From: an uncultured SAR86 cluster bacterium
GTDB taxonomy: Bacteria; Pseudomonadota; Gammaproteobacteria; Magnimaribacterales; D2472
Reading direction: 5' to 3'
Length of the DNA stretch: 40,725 nucleotides
NCBI GenBank assembly: GCA_902517505.1
Contig: CABYCL010000011.1
Span: 1-40,725, forward strand
The notes under the pieces are model-generated. The model had not been told where the DNA came from. It was given only the letters and a program-made list of their open reading frames with translations, and did not search any database. The position numbers and the translations under genes were made by a program. The first letter of the stretch is position 1; every line of letters begins with the position of its first letter. This document shows, one piece after another, positions 1-8,193 of this stretch.

Positions 1-1600
1 GTGAATTTGCAAAACCTGCAATTAGCCTTGATTTCCACTCAGGCTGGTCTTGAAATCGCATTGATCCATTTACTCTTAGAGAATTTGAAAAGAAGAATAT
101 AAAAAATAAAGGGAAGTACATTAACAAAACTAGAATCATTTCAGGTTGAAAAACCCTCACGCCCATAAACCAAAATCTATAGTCAATATGAAAAAGATAG
201 TAAATAAGAAATAGTATTAAATAATATGCACTGAAAACTAAAAGCCCAAGAAGTAAAGTTTTAGTAAAATCAAATAAAGAAATATTTAACCCCCATGACT
301 CTTTCTGTGTTCCGTGGTGGCGACCAAAAAAATAATAAGATAATACAAAAATAATTAAGCCTATAGTTCCATTAAGCGCTGCCCACAACATTACAGAATT
401 ATTCATTCTTTGAGGGAAGAACCAAGTAAGCTCTCTATTTGCAGCATCAACAAATAAAATTTTTGCTAAATCCACCATTGGTATAAATGAAATACAAGCA
501 ATAGTTGCGCTTATGAAAAAGATTGTCCAAAAAACTATTTTTCCCTTTTTGGATTGTTTTGGTAAAGGATCTGGAACAGGTTTTATTAATGAACTATAAA
601 ATTTTAATTTAAGAAATAATCTTGTTAAAGGAATTAACATCAATAAGGAAACGACCATATTAATTAAAGTGAATAATTCTTTAAACTGCCAAATTTGATT
701 AGAGGAATTAATTTTATTTGGAAAACCTAAAACTTTATCAAAATAGTCTAACTGGTTTGACGTTGCCTCCTTATTGTATGGCTGAAAAGGATGTAATAGC
801 TTTTCATTAAACACTACTCTTAAGCTTCTATCTTTTTTATCTCCGTAATACTTACCTAGTTCGACTTGATCTATTTTATTTTCATCAGACAAAACATTAT
901 TTATTACTCGTAAAGATTCTGGTGCAATTTCCATGTTTCCAGAATCCCAACCCTTTAACTCGTTTCTAAAGGCTCCCTCATCATAGAGAGCATAGCTAAT
1001 GCCCATATTTGATTTAGAATCTTTCAAAATTTCATCTCTTAATGTTAATACGTAACCTGAAACATACACAGAATGTAATTTACTTTTTTTGTTTTCTTGA
1101 ATGGCTTTTTTTCCAAAATAATCAGCGCCTCTTATAGCAGCATTTCCTCCCATAGAATGACCAGTTGAGGCAATTTTCTCGGGATCAACAAAAGGAAAAT
1201 TTCCATCATATGCATAATCAACAAGAGCAAACATTCCATATCCTTGAGTGGTAGCAGCTATTCTGCTTACAGAAGATGAAGACATGCCTTGTGCATATGG
1301 ATCTATTAAAGCAACTGCTATACCCCTTCTAGATAATTCAATAGCTATATTTGATAAAGCTTCTTTTGATCTTTGAAAGCCGGGAACAACTATAACAAAT
1401 GGTACTTTATTTTTTTTGGTCGCTATTTTTGGCTTATATAAGTCATAAACTAATGTCTGTGCGTTGTCTGTTTTGAGTTCTTTTAGTTCTATTTCTACTT
1501 TATTAAAACTTGATTGAACTAGAGAGGCTATAAAGCTCGATACAAAAATTATAGATAAGCAAATTAAAAGAGATTTATTTCCTTTTATAAAATCAATCAT
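1..1600 (-). CDS. Membrane-anchored alpha/beta hydrolase with polytopic C-terminal domain (3' end beyond window)
   Basis: The frame opens at an ATG at 1600 and stays open for 533 codons to the left edge, so the C-terminus is missing. Residues 12-30 form a hydrophobic segment, a signal anchor or signal peptide. An alpha/beta-hydrolase domain follows: strand VPFVIVVPGF near residue 70, and the nucleophile elbow GHSMGG with the predicted catalytic Ser at 149. His270 is a candidate relay histidine. After about residue 305 there are further hydrophobic stretches near 309-330, 355-376, 402-425, 447-470 and 487-504. A hydrolase domain, probably outside the cytoplasm, is therefore fused to a multi-pass membrane domain. 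The substrate is unknown; esterase or lipase-like activity is the general expectation for the fold. It is last in a minus-strand run after the PNPOx-like gene, 23 bp away, and probably shares its transcript. The fold call is firm and the function is not. Confidence 0.8.
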   Translation of the reverse strand, partial: MIDFIKGNKSLLICLSIIFVSSFIASLVQSSFNKVEIELKELKTDNAQTLVYDLYKPKIATKKNKVPFVIVVPGFQRSKEALSNIAIELSRRGIAVALIDPYAQGMSSSSVSRIAATTQGYGMFALVDYAYDGNFPFVDPEKIASTGHSMGGNAAIRGADYFGKKAIQENKKSKLHSVYVSGYVLTLRDEILKDSKSNMGISYALYDEGAFRNELKGWDSGNMEIAPESLRVINNVLSDENKIDQVELGKYYGDKKDRSLRVVFNEKLLHPFQPYNKEATSNQLDYFDKVLGFPNKINSSNQIWQFKELFTLINMVVSLLMLIPLTRLFLKLKFYSSLIKPVPDPLPKQSKKGKIVFWTIFFISATIACISFIPMVDLAKILFVDAANRELTWFFPQRMNNSVMLWAALNGTIGLIIFVLSYYFFGRHHGTQKESWGLNISLFDFTKTLLLGLLVFSAYYLILFLIYYLFHIDYRFWFMGVRVFQPEMILVLLMYFPLFFIFFFSNSLRVNGSMRFQDQPEWKSRLIAGFANS

Positions 1601-1623
1601 AATTCTAAATTAAGCTATTTTAA

Positions 1624-2211
1624 TTAAGGAACCAGCCAAGATGATTCATAGCCATTATTCCATTTATGAATTGCCCTTCTGTGGCCTGAGCTTTTAAGAT
1701 ATAAAAATTCTAGTGTGTCAAAACTAAATATCAAAACTGAAAAATTTTTATATCCTTCTTCCACTTCAAAATCACCTATATCGAAATCTTTAGGGTCATG
1801 GATTTCTTTTGTTGAGCCTCCTTTTACTGAATAGCATTTTTTAGATCGAGGAGTAGAGCCATCCCATGCTAATTTAGTAGATTCGTCATTATAGTGAGGA
1901 GTTATTTTTCCTTGTAATTTAATTTGTATCTTTATCTCAGGATCATATCCCAAGACTGTTGCTGTTGAGTTGTTGGAGAAATGTTGAATTTTTGGTGCTC
2001 TGTAATCTGTATGAAATCTCATCTTCCTTTCTTCTAAATTAAATTCTCTTAGAACCATGACTCTTGAAGAAATTTTTTCACCATCAAGTGATGAAACCAC
2101 CATGGTATGAAAAAGAGTTTTTGAATCATCAACAGCTTTAGTTAAAATTTTATCTGCTGAAGTGAGCGTATCTTCAAGTTTACAATAATTATCTGGTAAA
2201 TTAATTTCCAT
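1624..2211 (-). CDS. Pyridoxamine 5'-phosphate oxidase family flavoprotein
   Basis: This 195-residue protein has the split-barrel FMN-binding pattern of the PNPOx family: SRVMVLREF near residue 50, then RMRFHTDYR-like residues and the helix APKIQHFSNN. The C-terminus has the HRRAIHKW...WLVP arrangement that resembles the PNPOx dimerisation region with its substrate-contacting Arg/His. It is shorter than E. coli PdxH (about 218 residues), and the middle is divergent. It may therefore be a PdxH-like vitamin B6 enzyme or a related FMN oxidoreductase of unknown substrate. It begins 8 bp after cysS stops and is followed by the hydrolase gene, consistent with one operon starting at or before folE. 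The family call is good; PdxH activity is only possible. Confidence 0.75.
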   Translation of the reverse strand: MEINLPDNYCKLEDTLTSADKILTKAVDDSKTLFHTMVVSSLDGEKISSRVMVLREFNLEERKMRFHTDYRAPKIQHFSNNSTATVLGYDPEIKIQIKLQGKITPHYNDESTKLAWDGSTPRSKKCYSVKGGSTKEIHDPKDFDIGDFEVEEGYKNFSVLIFSFDTLEFLYLKSSGHRRAIHKWNNGYESSWLVP

Positions 2212-2219
2212 GTATTACT

Positions 2220-3602
2220 TTACGATTTAAGTTTCCAGTTAGTTCCTTCACTGGTGTCGTTTATTTCAATTCCTATATCAAGCAACTGTTGTCTTATCAT
2301 GTCAGCTGAGTCGTAATCTCTATTATTTTTAGCTTCATCTCTTTCTAAAATCATTTTTTCTACTTTTATCTTTAATTCATCAGAAATATTGTTGAAAGAA
2401 TTATCTTGTAAAATGCCTAAAACAGAACCAATTAAAGTAAGTTTTTCTTTTATAACTATTTTATCTTTATTAGAAGAATTAAAATCTTTAATTATTTTAT
2501 TTAGCTCCGCGATTAATCCTGGTGTATTTAGGTCATCCATTAGCATTTCTATAACACTCAAATCACTGCTAGATTTATTAGAAGTATCAAGTTCATCTAA
2601 TTCATCTTTAATTTCATAAAGTTTATTAAGGAGTTTATTTGCCTGATGAATTACTTTTTCATTCCAATCAAGGCCTTGTCTATAGTGAGACGACAACAAA
2701 GCTAGTCTTATGACCTCACCATGGTATGAATCAGTTAATTCTCTAACGAGAATTATGTTTCCCAATGATTTAGACATCTTTTCACCTTCAATGGTTACAA
2801 AACCATTATGCATCCAGTATTTTGCATAAGAGCTAGGGTCTTCAATATTTGCTGAAGAGCAACAACTTTGTGCAATTTCATTTTCATGATGTGGAAAAAT
2901 TAGATCTCTTCCACCTCCGTGAATATCAAAAGGTAATCCCAAAGTTTTTTTTGACATCGCAGAGCATTCTGTATGCCAGCCAGGACGCCCAAAACCCCAT
3001 GGAGAATCCCATCCAGGTTGATTTCCAGTGCTAGGTTTCCATAATATAAAATCAGCTGGGTCTTTTTTGAAAGGTGCAACCTCGACTCTACTTCCTGCAA
3101 TTTGTTCTTCTCTATTTATTTTTGAAAGCTTTCCATAATTATTATAAGTAGGAACATGAAAAAGAACGTGTCCTTCTTTTTCATAAGCAAATCTCTTGCT
3201 TATAAGATCTTCTATTAGCTCAATCATTTCAGAAATATATTCGGTTGCCTTTGGTTGAACATCAGGAGCTAAAACATTAAGTTTGGACATATCTTCATTA
3301 TAGATTTGTGTATATTTTTCGGTTATTGTTGAAATATCTACATTTTGATCGACGGCTGCTTCAATAATTTTGTCATCTATATCTGTAATATTAGATACAT
3401 AGGTAACTTTTGGATAAATGCTTCTCAAGGTTCTTACCAAAGTGTCAAATACAACCGCCATCCTTGCATTTCCAATATGTGCATAGTTATACACAGTGGG
3501 ACCACATGCATAAATCTTTAAATGTTTTGGATCAATAGCTTTTAATACTTCTTTTTTTCCATTCAAAGTATTATATAAATTGAAAGACGTTGAGCTTTTC
3601 AT
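2220..3602 (-). CDS. cysS: Cysteinyl-tRNA synthetase
   Basis: Charges tRNA-Cys with cysteine in the cytoplasm. At 460 residues it matches the usual class Ia CysRS length (E. coli 461). The class I signature HIGN is at residues 42-45, preceded by the zinc-ligand Cys33 in YACGPTVYNYAHIGN. The KMSKS loop is at 275-279, and HxE residues (FPHHENEIAQ) lie between them. The C-terminal region (RDEAKNNRDYDSADMIRQQL) is the typical anticodon-binding helical tail. The ATG at 3602 sits 4 bp after the maf stop, so the two are probably co-transcribed with folE upstream. In E. coli cysS is beside ppiB and lpxH; here those genes are about 27 kb away at 29977-31301, so that neighbourhood has been broken up. 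Confidence 0.97.
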   Translation of the reverse strand: MKSSTSFNLYNTLNGKKEVLKAIDPKHLKIYACGPTVYNYAHIGNARMAVVFDTLVRTLRSIYPKVTYVSNITDIDDKIIEAAVDQNVDISTITEKYTQIYNEDMSKLNVLAPDVQPKATEYISEMIELIEDLISKRFAYEKEGHVLFHVPTYNNYGKLSKINREEQIAGSRVEVAPFKKDPADFILWKPSTGNQPGWDSPWGFGRPGWHTECSAMSKKTLGLPFDIHGGGRDLIFPHHENEIAQSCCSSANIEDPSSYAKYWMHNGFVTIEGEKMSKSLGNIILVRELTDSYHGEVIRLALLSSHYRQGLDWNEKVIHQANKLLNKLYEIKDELDELDTSNKSSSDLSVIEMLMDDLNTPGLIAELNKIIKDFNSSNKDKIVIKEKLTLIGSVLGILQDNSFNNISDELKIKVEKMILERDEAKNNRDYDSADMIRQQLLDIGIEINDTSEGTNWKLKS

Positions 3603-3606
3603 AAAT

Positions 3607-4230
3607 TTATTCTAGACCAATTATATTTAATTTCCTTAGTGCATTTAGCAATGGTATCAAGGGCATGCCTCTAACAGTATGCGAAGATCCATCTACATAT
3701 GAAAACAGGTTACATCCTAAAGATTCAAATTTATATGCACCTGCAGCATGAATAGGATTTTCCATTTCTACGTAATTGACAATTTCTTTATCGCTTAGAT
3801 CATGCATTTTTAACTCTACTGTTTCTGAATATTCCCATATACATTCATTATTTTTAAAAATACAAACTCCACTATGCTGATAATGTTTTTGATTTGATAA
3901 AAGTTTAAGACTTTCAACGGCTTTTTCTTTATTGCCTGGTTTATGAAGTAGTTTATCGCTAAGAGCGCACATCTGATCTCCTCCAATAACTATTGATTCA
4001 GGATTTTGTCTACTAACAGTCTCTGCTTTTGCTTTGGCAAGATGAATAACCTGTTCACTGTATGGTAATGATGAGATTTTTTTCTTTATCAAATCTTCGT
4101 CTGTTTCAGAAACTATCACATCGAAAACAATACGTGCTTCTTCAAGCATTTGTTTTCTGCTTTCTGAACCAGAAGCTAGAATAATAGGAGCTTTTGGTAT
4201 GATACTGGAATATTCCAGAGACCTGCTCAT
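3607..4230 (-). CDS. yceF: Maf-family nucleotide pyrophosphatase, YceF type
   Basis: House-cleaning phosphatase that hydrolyses non-canonical nucleoside triphosphates. The N-terminal motif ILASGSESRKQMLEEA is the Maf substrate-binding loop, and VSETDED follows. The catalytic motif reads IGGDQ, like the SDQ version of YceF rather than the ADT version of YhdE. The C-terminal block PIHAAGAYKFESLG aligns with the YceF block PLHCAGSFKSEGFG. This points to the YceF subgroup, which is known to act on 7-methyl-GTP; that specificity is by family only. It directly abuts folE (the folE stop and maf start are adjacent, 0 bp) and precedes cysS by 4 bp, so the three are almost certainly one transcript. Length 207 residues is normal for the family (about 190-200). 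Confidence 0.9.
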   Translation of the reverse strand: MSRSLEYSSIIPKAPIILASGSESRKQMLEEARIVFDVIVSETDEDLIKKKISSLPYSEQVIHLAKAKAETVSRQNPESIVIGGDQMCALSDKLLHKPGNKEKAVESLKLLSNQKHYQHSGVCIFKNNECIWEYSETVELKMHDLSDKEIVNYVEMENPIHAAGAYKFESLGCNLFSYVDGSSHTVRGMPLIPLLNALRKLNIIGLE

Positions 4231-4875
4231 TTAATATTTTTTAGGCGAATTAATTAGGCTTATAAATTCTTCTCTAGCTTTGTTGTCTGATCTAAAAGTT
4301 CCCAGCATTCTTGATGTAATTGTGCTTGATTCCGTTTTATGTATACCTCTAGTGCTCATGCACTGGTGGTTTGCATCTATTACAACAGCGACACCTTTTG
4401 GCTGAAGAACCTTTTCAATTGTATCTGCAATTTGAGCTGTCATTGTTTCTTGTGTTTGAAGTCTTTTTCCAAACAAATCTACCAATCGAGCTAATTTACT
4501 AATTCCAACAACTCTTTTTTTAGGAATATAGCCAATATGAGCAACTCCTACAATTGGAACCATATGATGCTCACAATGAGATTCTACTCTTATGTTTCTT
4601 ACTATGACTGCATCATCATAACCCTCAACTTCTTCAAAGGTTCTGCTTAATATTTCTTCAGGATCTTCATCATAGCCAGCAAAAAATTCTTTATATGCTT
4701 TAACGACTCTTTTTGGAGTATCAATTAAACCTTCTCTTTCAGGGTCGTCACCAGCCCAGAGTATCAATGTTCTTACTGCCTCGAGCGCTTCTTTTTCAAG
4801 CGAGCTTTCAGAAATCTCTTTAGTAATAGTCTTTACAGCCTTTAAAGCTTCATCTTTAGATACTTTTTTACTCAT
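4231..4875 (-). CDS. folE: GTP cyclohydrolase I
   Basis: Converts GTP to 7,8-dihydroneopterin triphosphate, the first step of tetrahydrofolate (and queuosine) biosynthesis. The zinc site is intact: Cys101 and His104 in SHCEHHMVP and Cys172 in QCMSTRG, matching Cys110/His113/Cys181 of the E. coli enzyme. Other family blocks are IDTPKRVVKAY, VAHIGYIPKKRVVGISKLAR and RLQTQETMTAQI. Length 214 residues is typical. It seems to be the first gene of folE-maf-cysS-PNPOx-hydrolase. A weak hairpin with a T run lies just upstream (4896-4920), which may insulate it from the membrane-protein gene. Any dedicated promoter must lie within the 46-bp gap or inside the upstream gene. Confidence 0.97.
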   Translation of the reverse strand: MSKKVSKDEALKAVKTITKEISESSLEKEALEAVRTLILWAGDDPEREGLIDTPKRVVKAYKEFFAGYDEDPEEILSRTFEEVEGYDDAVIVRNIRVESHCEHHMVPIVGVAHIGYIPKKRVVGISKLARLVDLFGKRLQTQETMTAQIADTIEKVLQPKGVAVVIDANHQCMSTRGIHKTESSTITSRMLGTFRSDNKAREEFISLINSPKKY

Positions 4876-4895
4876 TTTTATATTCCAATAATGTT

Positions 4896-4920
4896 AAAAA
4901 TGCCTATTCTATAGCATTTT
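4896..4920 (-). terminator. Weak hairpin with T run after the 570-residue membrane protein gene
   Basis: Read on the minus strand, AAAATGC and GCATTTT form a 7-bp stem with a 10-base loop, followed by TTTTTAAC. It lies immediately downstream of the membrane-protein stop and upstream of folE. The stem has only two G-C pairs, so termination may be partial; attenuation between the two genes is an alternative reading. Confidence 0.4.
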
Positions 4921-4921
4921 A

Positions 4922-6634
4922 CTAAAAATTAAACCAACCTGCTGCATCATATTCAATTCCTGTTGATACAAAACCTTGAACAGCAAAAAGACATCCAGTT
5001 AAAACTAAGCCTAAAACAGAACCAATTACCCCGTTATTAGCCGCATATCCTAGAATAGTCGTTGGTTTATATATCAGCTCTTTATAATTTATAGATTCAT
5101 CAACCTGTTCCAGAAGAGCCTTAGCGCTAGTAAGATCTACTATTCTTTCTTTATCACCATTTTGAAGCTTTAATTCCCATATCTCTTCCTCAATAATAAA
5201 TATTTCATTTCTAATGAAATCTCTGTGTTCTGCGCTAAGAGACTGAAGTTTAATTGCTTTATATATTGCAAATAAGCTTATTGAAGATACAAAAAAGATC
5301 ACGACACAAATTAAATACATTGTAGATATATGATGTCTTAATTCAGTCCAAACAATTAAATTCAGAATTGCAACGCAAAATAATGAATAGAATATTAATA
5401 TTGAAGTATAGCTTTGAATACGCATATAGAATGCTTCTCCAAAGGATCGAAGTACTTTTCTCATATTCATCCAACTAAATACATTTAATCTTTTTTGTAA
5501 ATCAAGATAAACTTTGCTGGTTTCTTTAGATGACCTAAACATATCTTTAAAGCTCAATCCTGGAAAGCTAACAAGGTCACCCAATTTCTTCGAGCACCTA
5601 TATCTTCTCTCGTAATCAACAGAACATATGACACCAAACATTATCAATTGAAAACCATTAAGCAGACCAATTAGAGTAGCAGCAGATATTATTTTTTCAT
5701 TTATTGTCATTCCAAAAAGAGGTGTTCCATATAAAAATTTAACTAAAAATGGAGTAACTGATAGAGATAAGACAGTAACAACTAAAATAGTCCTAAAATT
5801 TTTCATTGTTGGGCTGCTATATACAGATTTAATTATATTAAAAAGAATGAAGCCGGATGCAACTTCATTCTCATTAGAGACGCTTGTCTTTGCTGGAAAT
5901 AAACTACTAGAATCTTCTTGTAAGAATTTTTCTTCATTTTTGTCATTGACCTCTAAAGGAATTCCTTGAAGGCATATATCATTTTCATCCATTGCTACGG
6001 TTAATTCATCTTCAATTAGCCCTGGATAAAGCCAAGGTTGAAGCCATCCCTGACCAACTAAACGTCTATTTGTTTTATTCCTGTCCCAATCTGGAGCAGG
6101 CAAACATAGTCTTTCATTATCTTCAGGTCTGAAATATCCATATTTTGTTGAAATAATTAATCTACGCATAAATAATAATAGATAAGCAAGAATCATGTGA
6201 AATGGATCAATATTTAAAATTAATGAGCTTTCACTAAACAGCGCAAGGTATAACCCTATATTCATTAGCCATGAGCCTGGATACACAACCAACCACATTT
6301 GAATAATTTCTCCAATAGAGTGATGTTTAGTTGAAATAGCGATTAACATTCTATTTTGGCTAACGTGCCATGCCCTACTTAAAGATTTTTCAAGAAATAA
6401 AGATGCTATTGGTGAAAATATTACTGGAGGGAGATTTTCATAAATCATTGTTTTCCAAAAATCTTTCCACGAAAATTTTACTGGCGAATGATATTGATTT
6501 GTTTTTGCGTCTTTTGTAGCACTTCTTAATTTAGCTGCTTCGTAAGATGAATTTATTCCTGAGATGAATTTTTCATCATTCTCATTAGAGGGTATCCTTA
6601 AGCTTAAATAGGATTCGTTGGTTTCATCAGTCAT
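4922..6634 (-). CDS. Multi-pass membrane protein of unknown function
   Basis: I do not recognise this 570-residue protein. Hydrophobic segments are visible near residues 112-134, 136-157, 281-302, 315-338, 408-429, 437-460 and 534-556, so about seven membrane helices are likely. The first 70 residues are polar, with no signal peptide. A soluble stretch rich in acidic residues (205-260) separates helices 2 and 3. A charged helical segment (470-515, RNEIFIIEEEIWELKLQNGD) could form a coiled coil before the last helix. The block RPEDNERLCLPAPDWDRN and the following WLQPWLYPGLIEDE stand out as possibly conserved soluble motifs. It is divergent from the MBL-fold gene across a 44-bp promoter gap and precedes folE. 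No transporter or enzyme signature could be assigned. Confidence 0.8.
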   Translation of the reverse strand: MTDETNESYLSLRIPSNENDEKFISGINSSYEAAKLRSATKDAKTNQYHSPVKFSWKDFWKTMIYENLPPVIFSPIASLFLEKSLSRAWHVSQNRMLIAISTKHHSIGEIIQMWLVVYPGSWLMNIGLYLALFSESSLILNIDPFHMILAYLLLFMRRLIISTKYGYFRPEDNERLCLPAPDWDRNKTNRRLVGQGWLQPWLYPGLIEDELTVAMDENDICLQGIPLEVNDKNEEKFLQEDSSSLFPAKTSVSNENEVASGFILFNIIKSVYSSPTMKNFRTILVVTVLSLSVTPFLVKFLYGTPLFGMTINEKIISAATLIGLLNGFQLIMFGVICSVDYERRYRCSKKLGDLVSFPGLSFKDMFRSSKETSKVYLDLQKRLNVFSWMNMRKVLRSFGEAFYMRIQSYTSILIFYSLFCVAILNLIVWTELRHHISTMYLICVVIFFVSSISLFAIYKAIKLQSLSAEHRDFIRNEIFIIEEEIWELKLQNGDKERIVDLTSAKALLEQVDESINYKELIYKPTTILGYAANNGVIGSVLGLVLTGCLFAVQGFVSTGIEYDAAGWFNF

Positions 6635-6678
6635 TGTAATTATTTATAATTAATTTAATTTGTAATTGTAAATCATTA
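6635..6678. promoter_or_regulatory. Divergent promoter gap between membrane protein and MBL-fold hydrolase
   Basis: This 44-bp, almost purely A+T gap separates two divergent start codons, so it should hold promoters for both. A TATAAT hexamer is at 6645-6650 on the plus strand. No convincing -35 hexamers can be fixed, and neither gene has a good Shine-Dalgarno sequence, so short-leader transcripts are possible. Confidence 0.35.
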
Positions 6679-7329
6679 ATGCTGAAATTTTTAATACAAC
6701 CTGTTACTCCATTTCAACAAAATGCTTCTATTCTATTTTGTTCAAAAACAAAGAAATGTGCAATTGTCGATCCTGGTGGAGATATAGAGATCTTAATGAA
6801 ATTAGCAAAGGAAAACGATCTTATCCCTGAAAAAATTTTATTAACTCATGGACATATTGATCATGCAGGGGGAGCAACCGAATTATCTGAAATTTTAAAA
6901 GTTGAAATACATGGCCCTCATATTGAAGATAAATTTTTACTAGACTCTCTTCAAAGTCAAGGTGAAATGTTTGGCATGCCTTCAAAAGATTGTCATCCCA
7001 GCTTATGGTTAAAAGAAGGTGATGAAGTTTCAGTTGGTGAGGAAAAATTAGATGTTTATTTTTGCCCTGGACATACACCTGGGCATATTATTTTCTTCAA
7101 TAAAAAAAGTAACTTAGCAATTGTGGGAGATGTTTTATTCAATGGCTCAATCGGCAGAACAGATTTACCTGGTGGTAACTTTGATCAACTAATAGAATCT
7201 GTAAAGACCAAATTATGGCCTTTAGGGAGCGATATAGATTTTATTCCAGGCCACGGTCCAGTTTCTACCTTCAAAGCAGAAAGACTTAGTAATGCATTTG
7301 TTTCTGATTCAGTCTTAGGAATAAGTTAA
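6679..7329 (+). CDS. MBL-fold metallo-hydrolase, YcbL/glyoxalase II-like
   Basis: A 216-residue single-domain metallo-beta-lactamase-fold protein. The metal-binding set is complete: THGHIDHAGG (HxHxDH), GHTPGHIIF (second His), VGDVLFNGSIGRTDLPGG (bridging Asp) and IPGHGP (last His). The GSIGRTDLPGG block is characteristic of the YcbL/glyoxalase-II-like group, which hydrolyses S-D-lactoylglutathione or related thioesters. It lacks the C-terminal substrate domain of classical glyoxalase II (GloB), as YcbL does. The ATG has no obvious Shine-Dalgarno sequence. Its stop codon overlaps that of the convergent SDR gene within the sequence TTAA. The family call is firm; the true thioester substrate is not shown. 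Confidence 0.9.
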   Translation: MLKFLIQPVTPFQQNASILFCSKTKKCAIVDPGGDIEILMKLAKENDLIPEKILLTHGHIDHAGGATELSEILKVEIHGPHIEDKFLLDSLQSQGEMFGMPSKDCHPSLWLKEGDEVSVGEEKLDVYFCPGHTPGHIIFFNKKSNLAIVGDVLFNGSIGRTDLPGGNFDQLIESVKTKLWPLGSDIDFIPGHGPVSTFKAERLSNAFVSDSVLGIS

Positions 7330-8126
7330 TTTCTGTCGTACCTTCCTGGAGCAAGAAGTTTCGAGATAAATCTAAGAAGAGATTGAGGAAGGTTTGATGT
7401 AAGGAAAACTAAAGTCCTATATGTTTTTGTAGGAATAAAAATACGTTTACCAGCAAACATTGCTTCAACTCCTTCGTTTGCAATTCTTGAGGCTGGAAAA
7501 ACCATAAATTTAGGCACCCTATCCATTTCTTTTTGAACCCCACTTGCTGTATGAAATCCTGTAGTTGTAAAACCAGGACAAACTGCTGTAGAAGTAATAC
7601 CTTTATTCTTGTAATTAATATTTATTCCATCACTAAATCTATTCATAAATGTTTTAATAGGTCCGTATAATGGCTGAATTGCAGAAGGTGGTGTTAAAGA
7701 TGCAACTGATGAGACAATCATGATTTTACCGCCACCATTTTCTAACATTTTTGGTATGAATAATTTTGTAAGCATAATCACTGAGGTTCCTAATACTCTG
7801 ATAAATGCCTCTTCATCCTCAATGCTTGTTTCATGAAAAGATGTCTTTATTCCATATCCTGCGTTGTTGACTAAAATATCAACTCTGTAGTTTTTAGATT
7901 CACAAAACTCAAAAATTTCTTTAGGCGCTTCGTATTGACTTAAATCTTTAGAAATAATATCTACATTAATATTATTTTCATTAGTAATTTCTTTTGAAAG
8001 ACTTTCTAATAATTCAGTCCTTCGAGCGGTTAATATCAAGTTATAACCTCTTTTTGCTAAATTTTTAGCAATCTCCAATCCTATCCCTGAAGATGCTCCT
8101 GTTATTAACGCGTATGAGTCTTTCAT
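7326..8126 (-). CDS. Short-chain dehydrogenase/reductase
   Basis: Classical SDR of 266 residues. The NAD(P)-binding motif TGASSGIG is at residues 9-16, NNAGYG follows the fourth strand, the catalytic Ser lies in the SSVAS block and YGPIK supplies the Tyr-x-x-x-Lys pair. Arg residues just after the second strand (LTARRTELL) favour NADPH. The C-terminal part (APGRYDRN, preceded by SNLPQSLLRFISKLL) is somewhat hydrophobic, as in SDRs of the DltE/YqjQ-like or ketoreductase groups acting on lipids. The substrate cannot be deduced. It is divergent from the metalloprotease gene (67-bp gap) and convergent with the MBL-fold gene, which it overlaps by 4 bp. Confidence 0.92.
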   Translation of the reverse strand: MKDSYALITGASSGIGLEIAKNLAKRGYNLILTARRTELLESLSKEITNENNINVDIISKDLSQYEAPKEIFEFCESKNYRVDILVNNAGYGIKTSFHETSIEDEEAFIRVLGTSVIMLTKLFIPKMLENGGGKIMIVSSVASLTPPSAIQPLYGPIKTFMNRFSDGININYKNKGITSTAVCPGFTTTGFHTASGVQKEMDRVPKFMVFPASRIANEGVEAMFAGKRIFIPTKTYRTLVFLTSNLPQSLLRFISKLLAPGRYDRN

Positions 8127-8193
8127 ATGTATATACTACCAGTATGTTTGATATTGAGATAGAATTACATGCTATTTTAAAAGGACCAAACAA

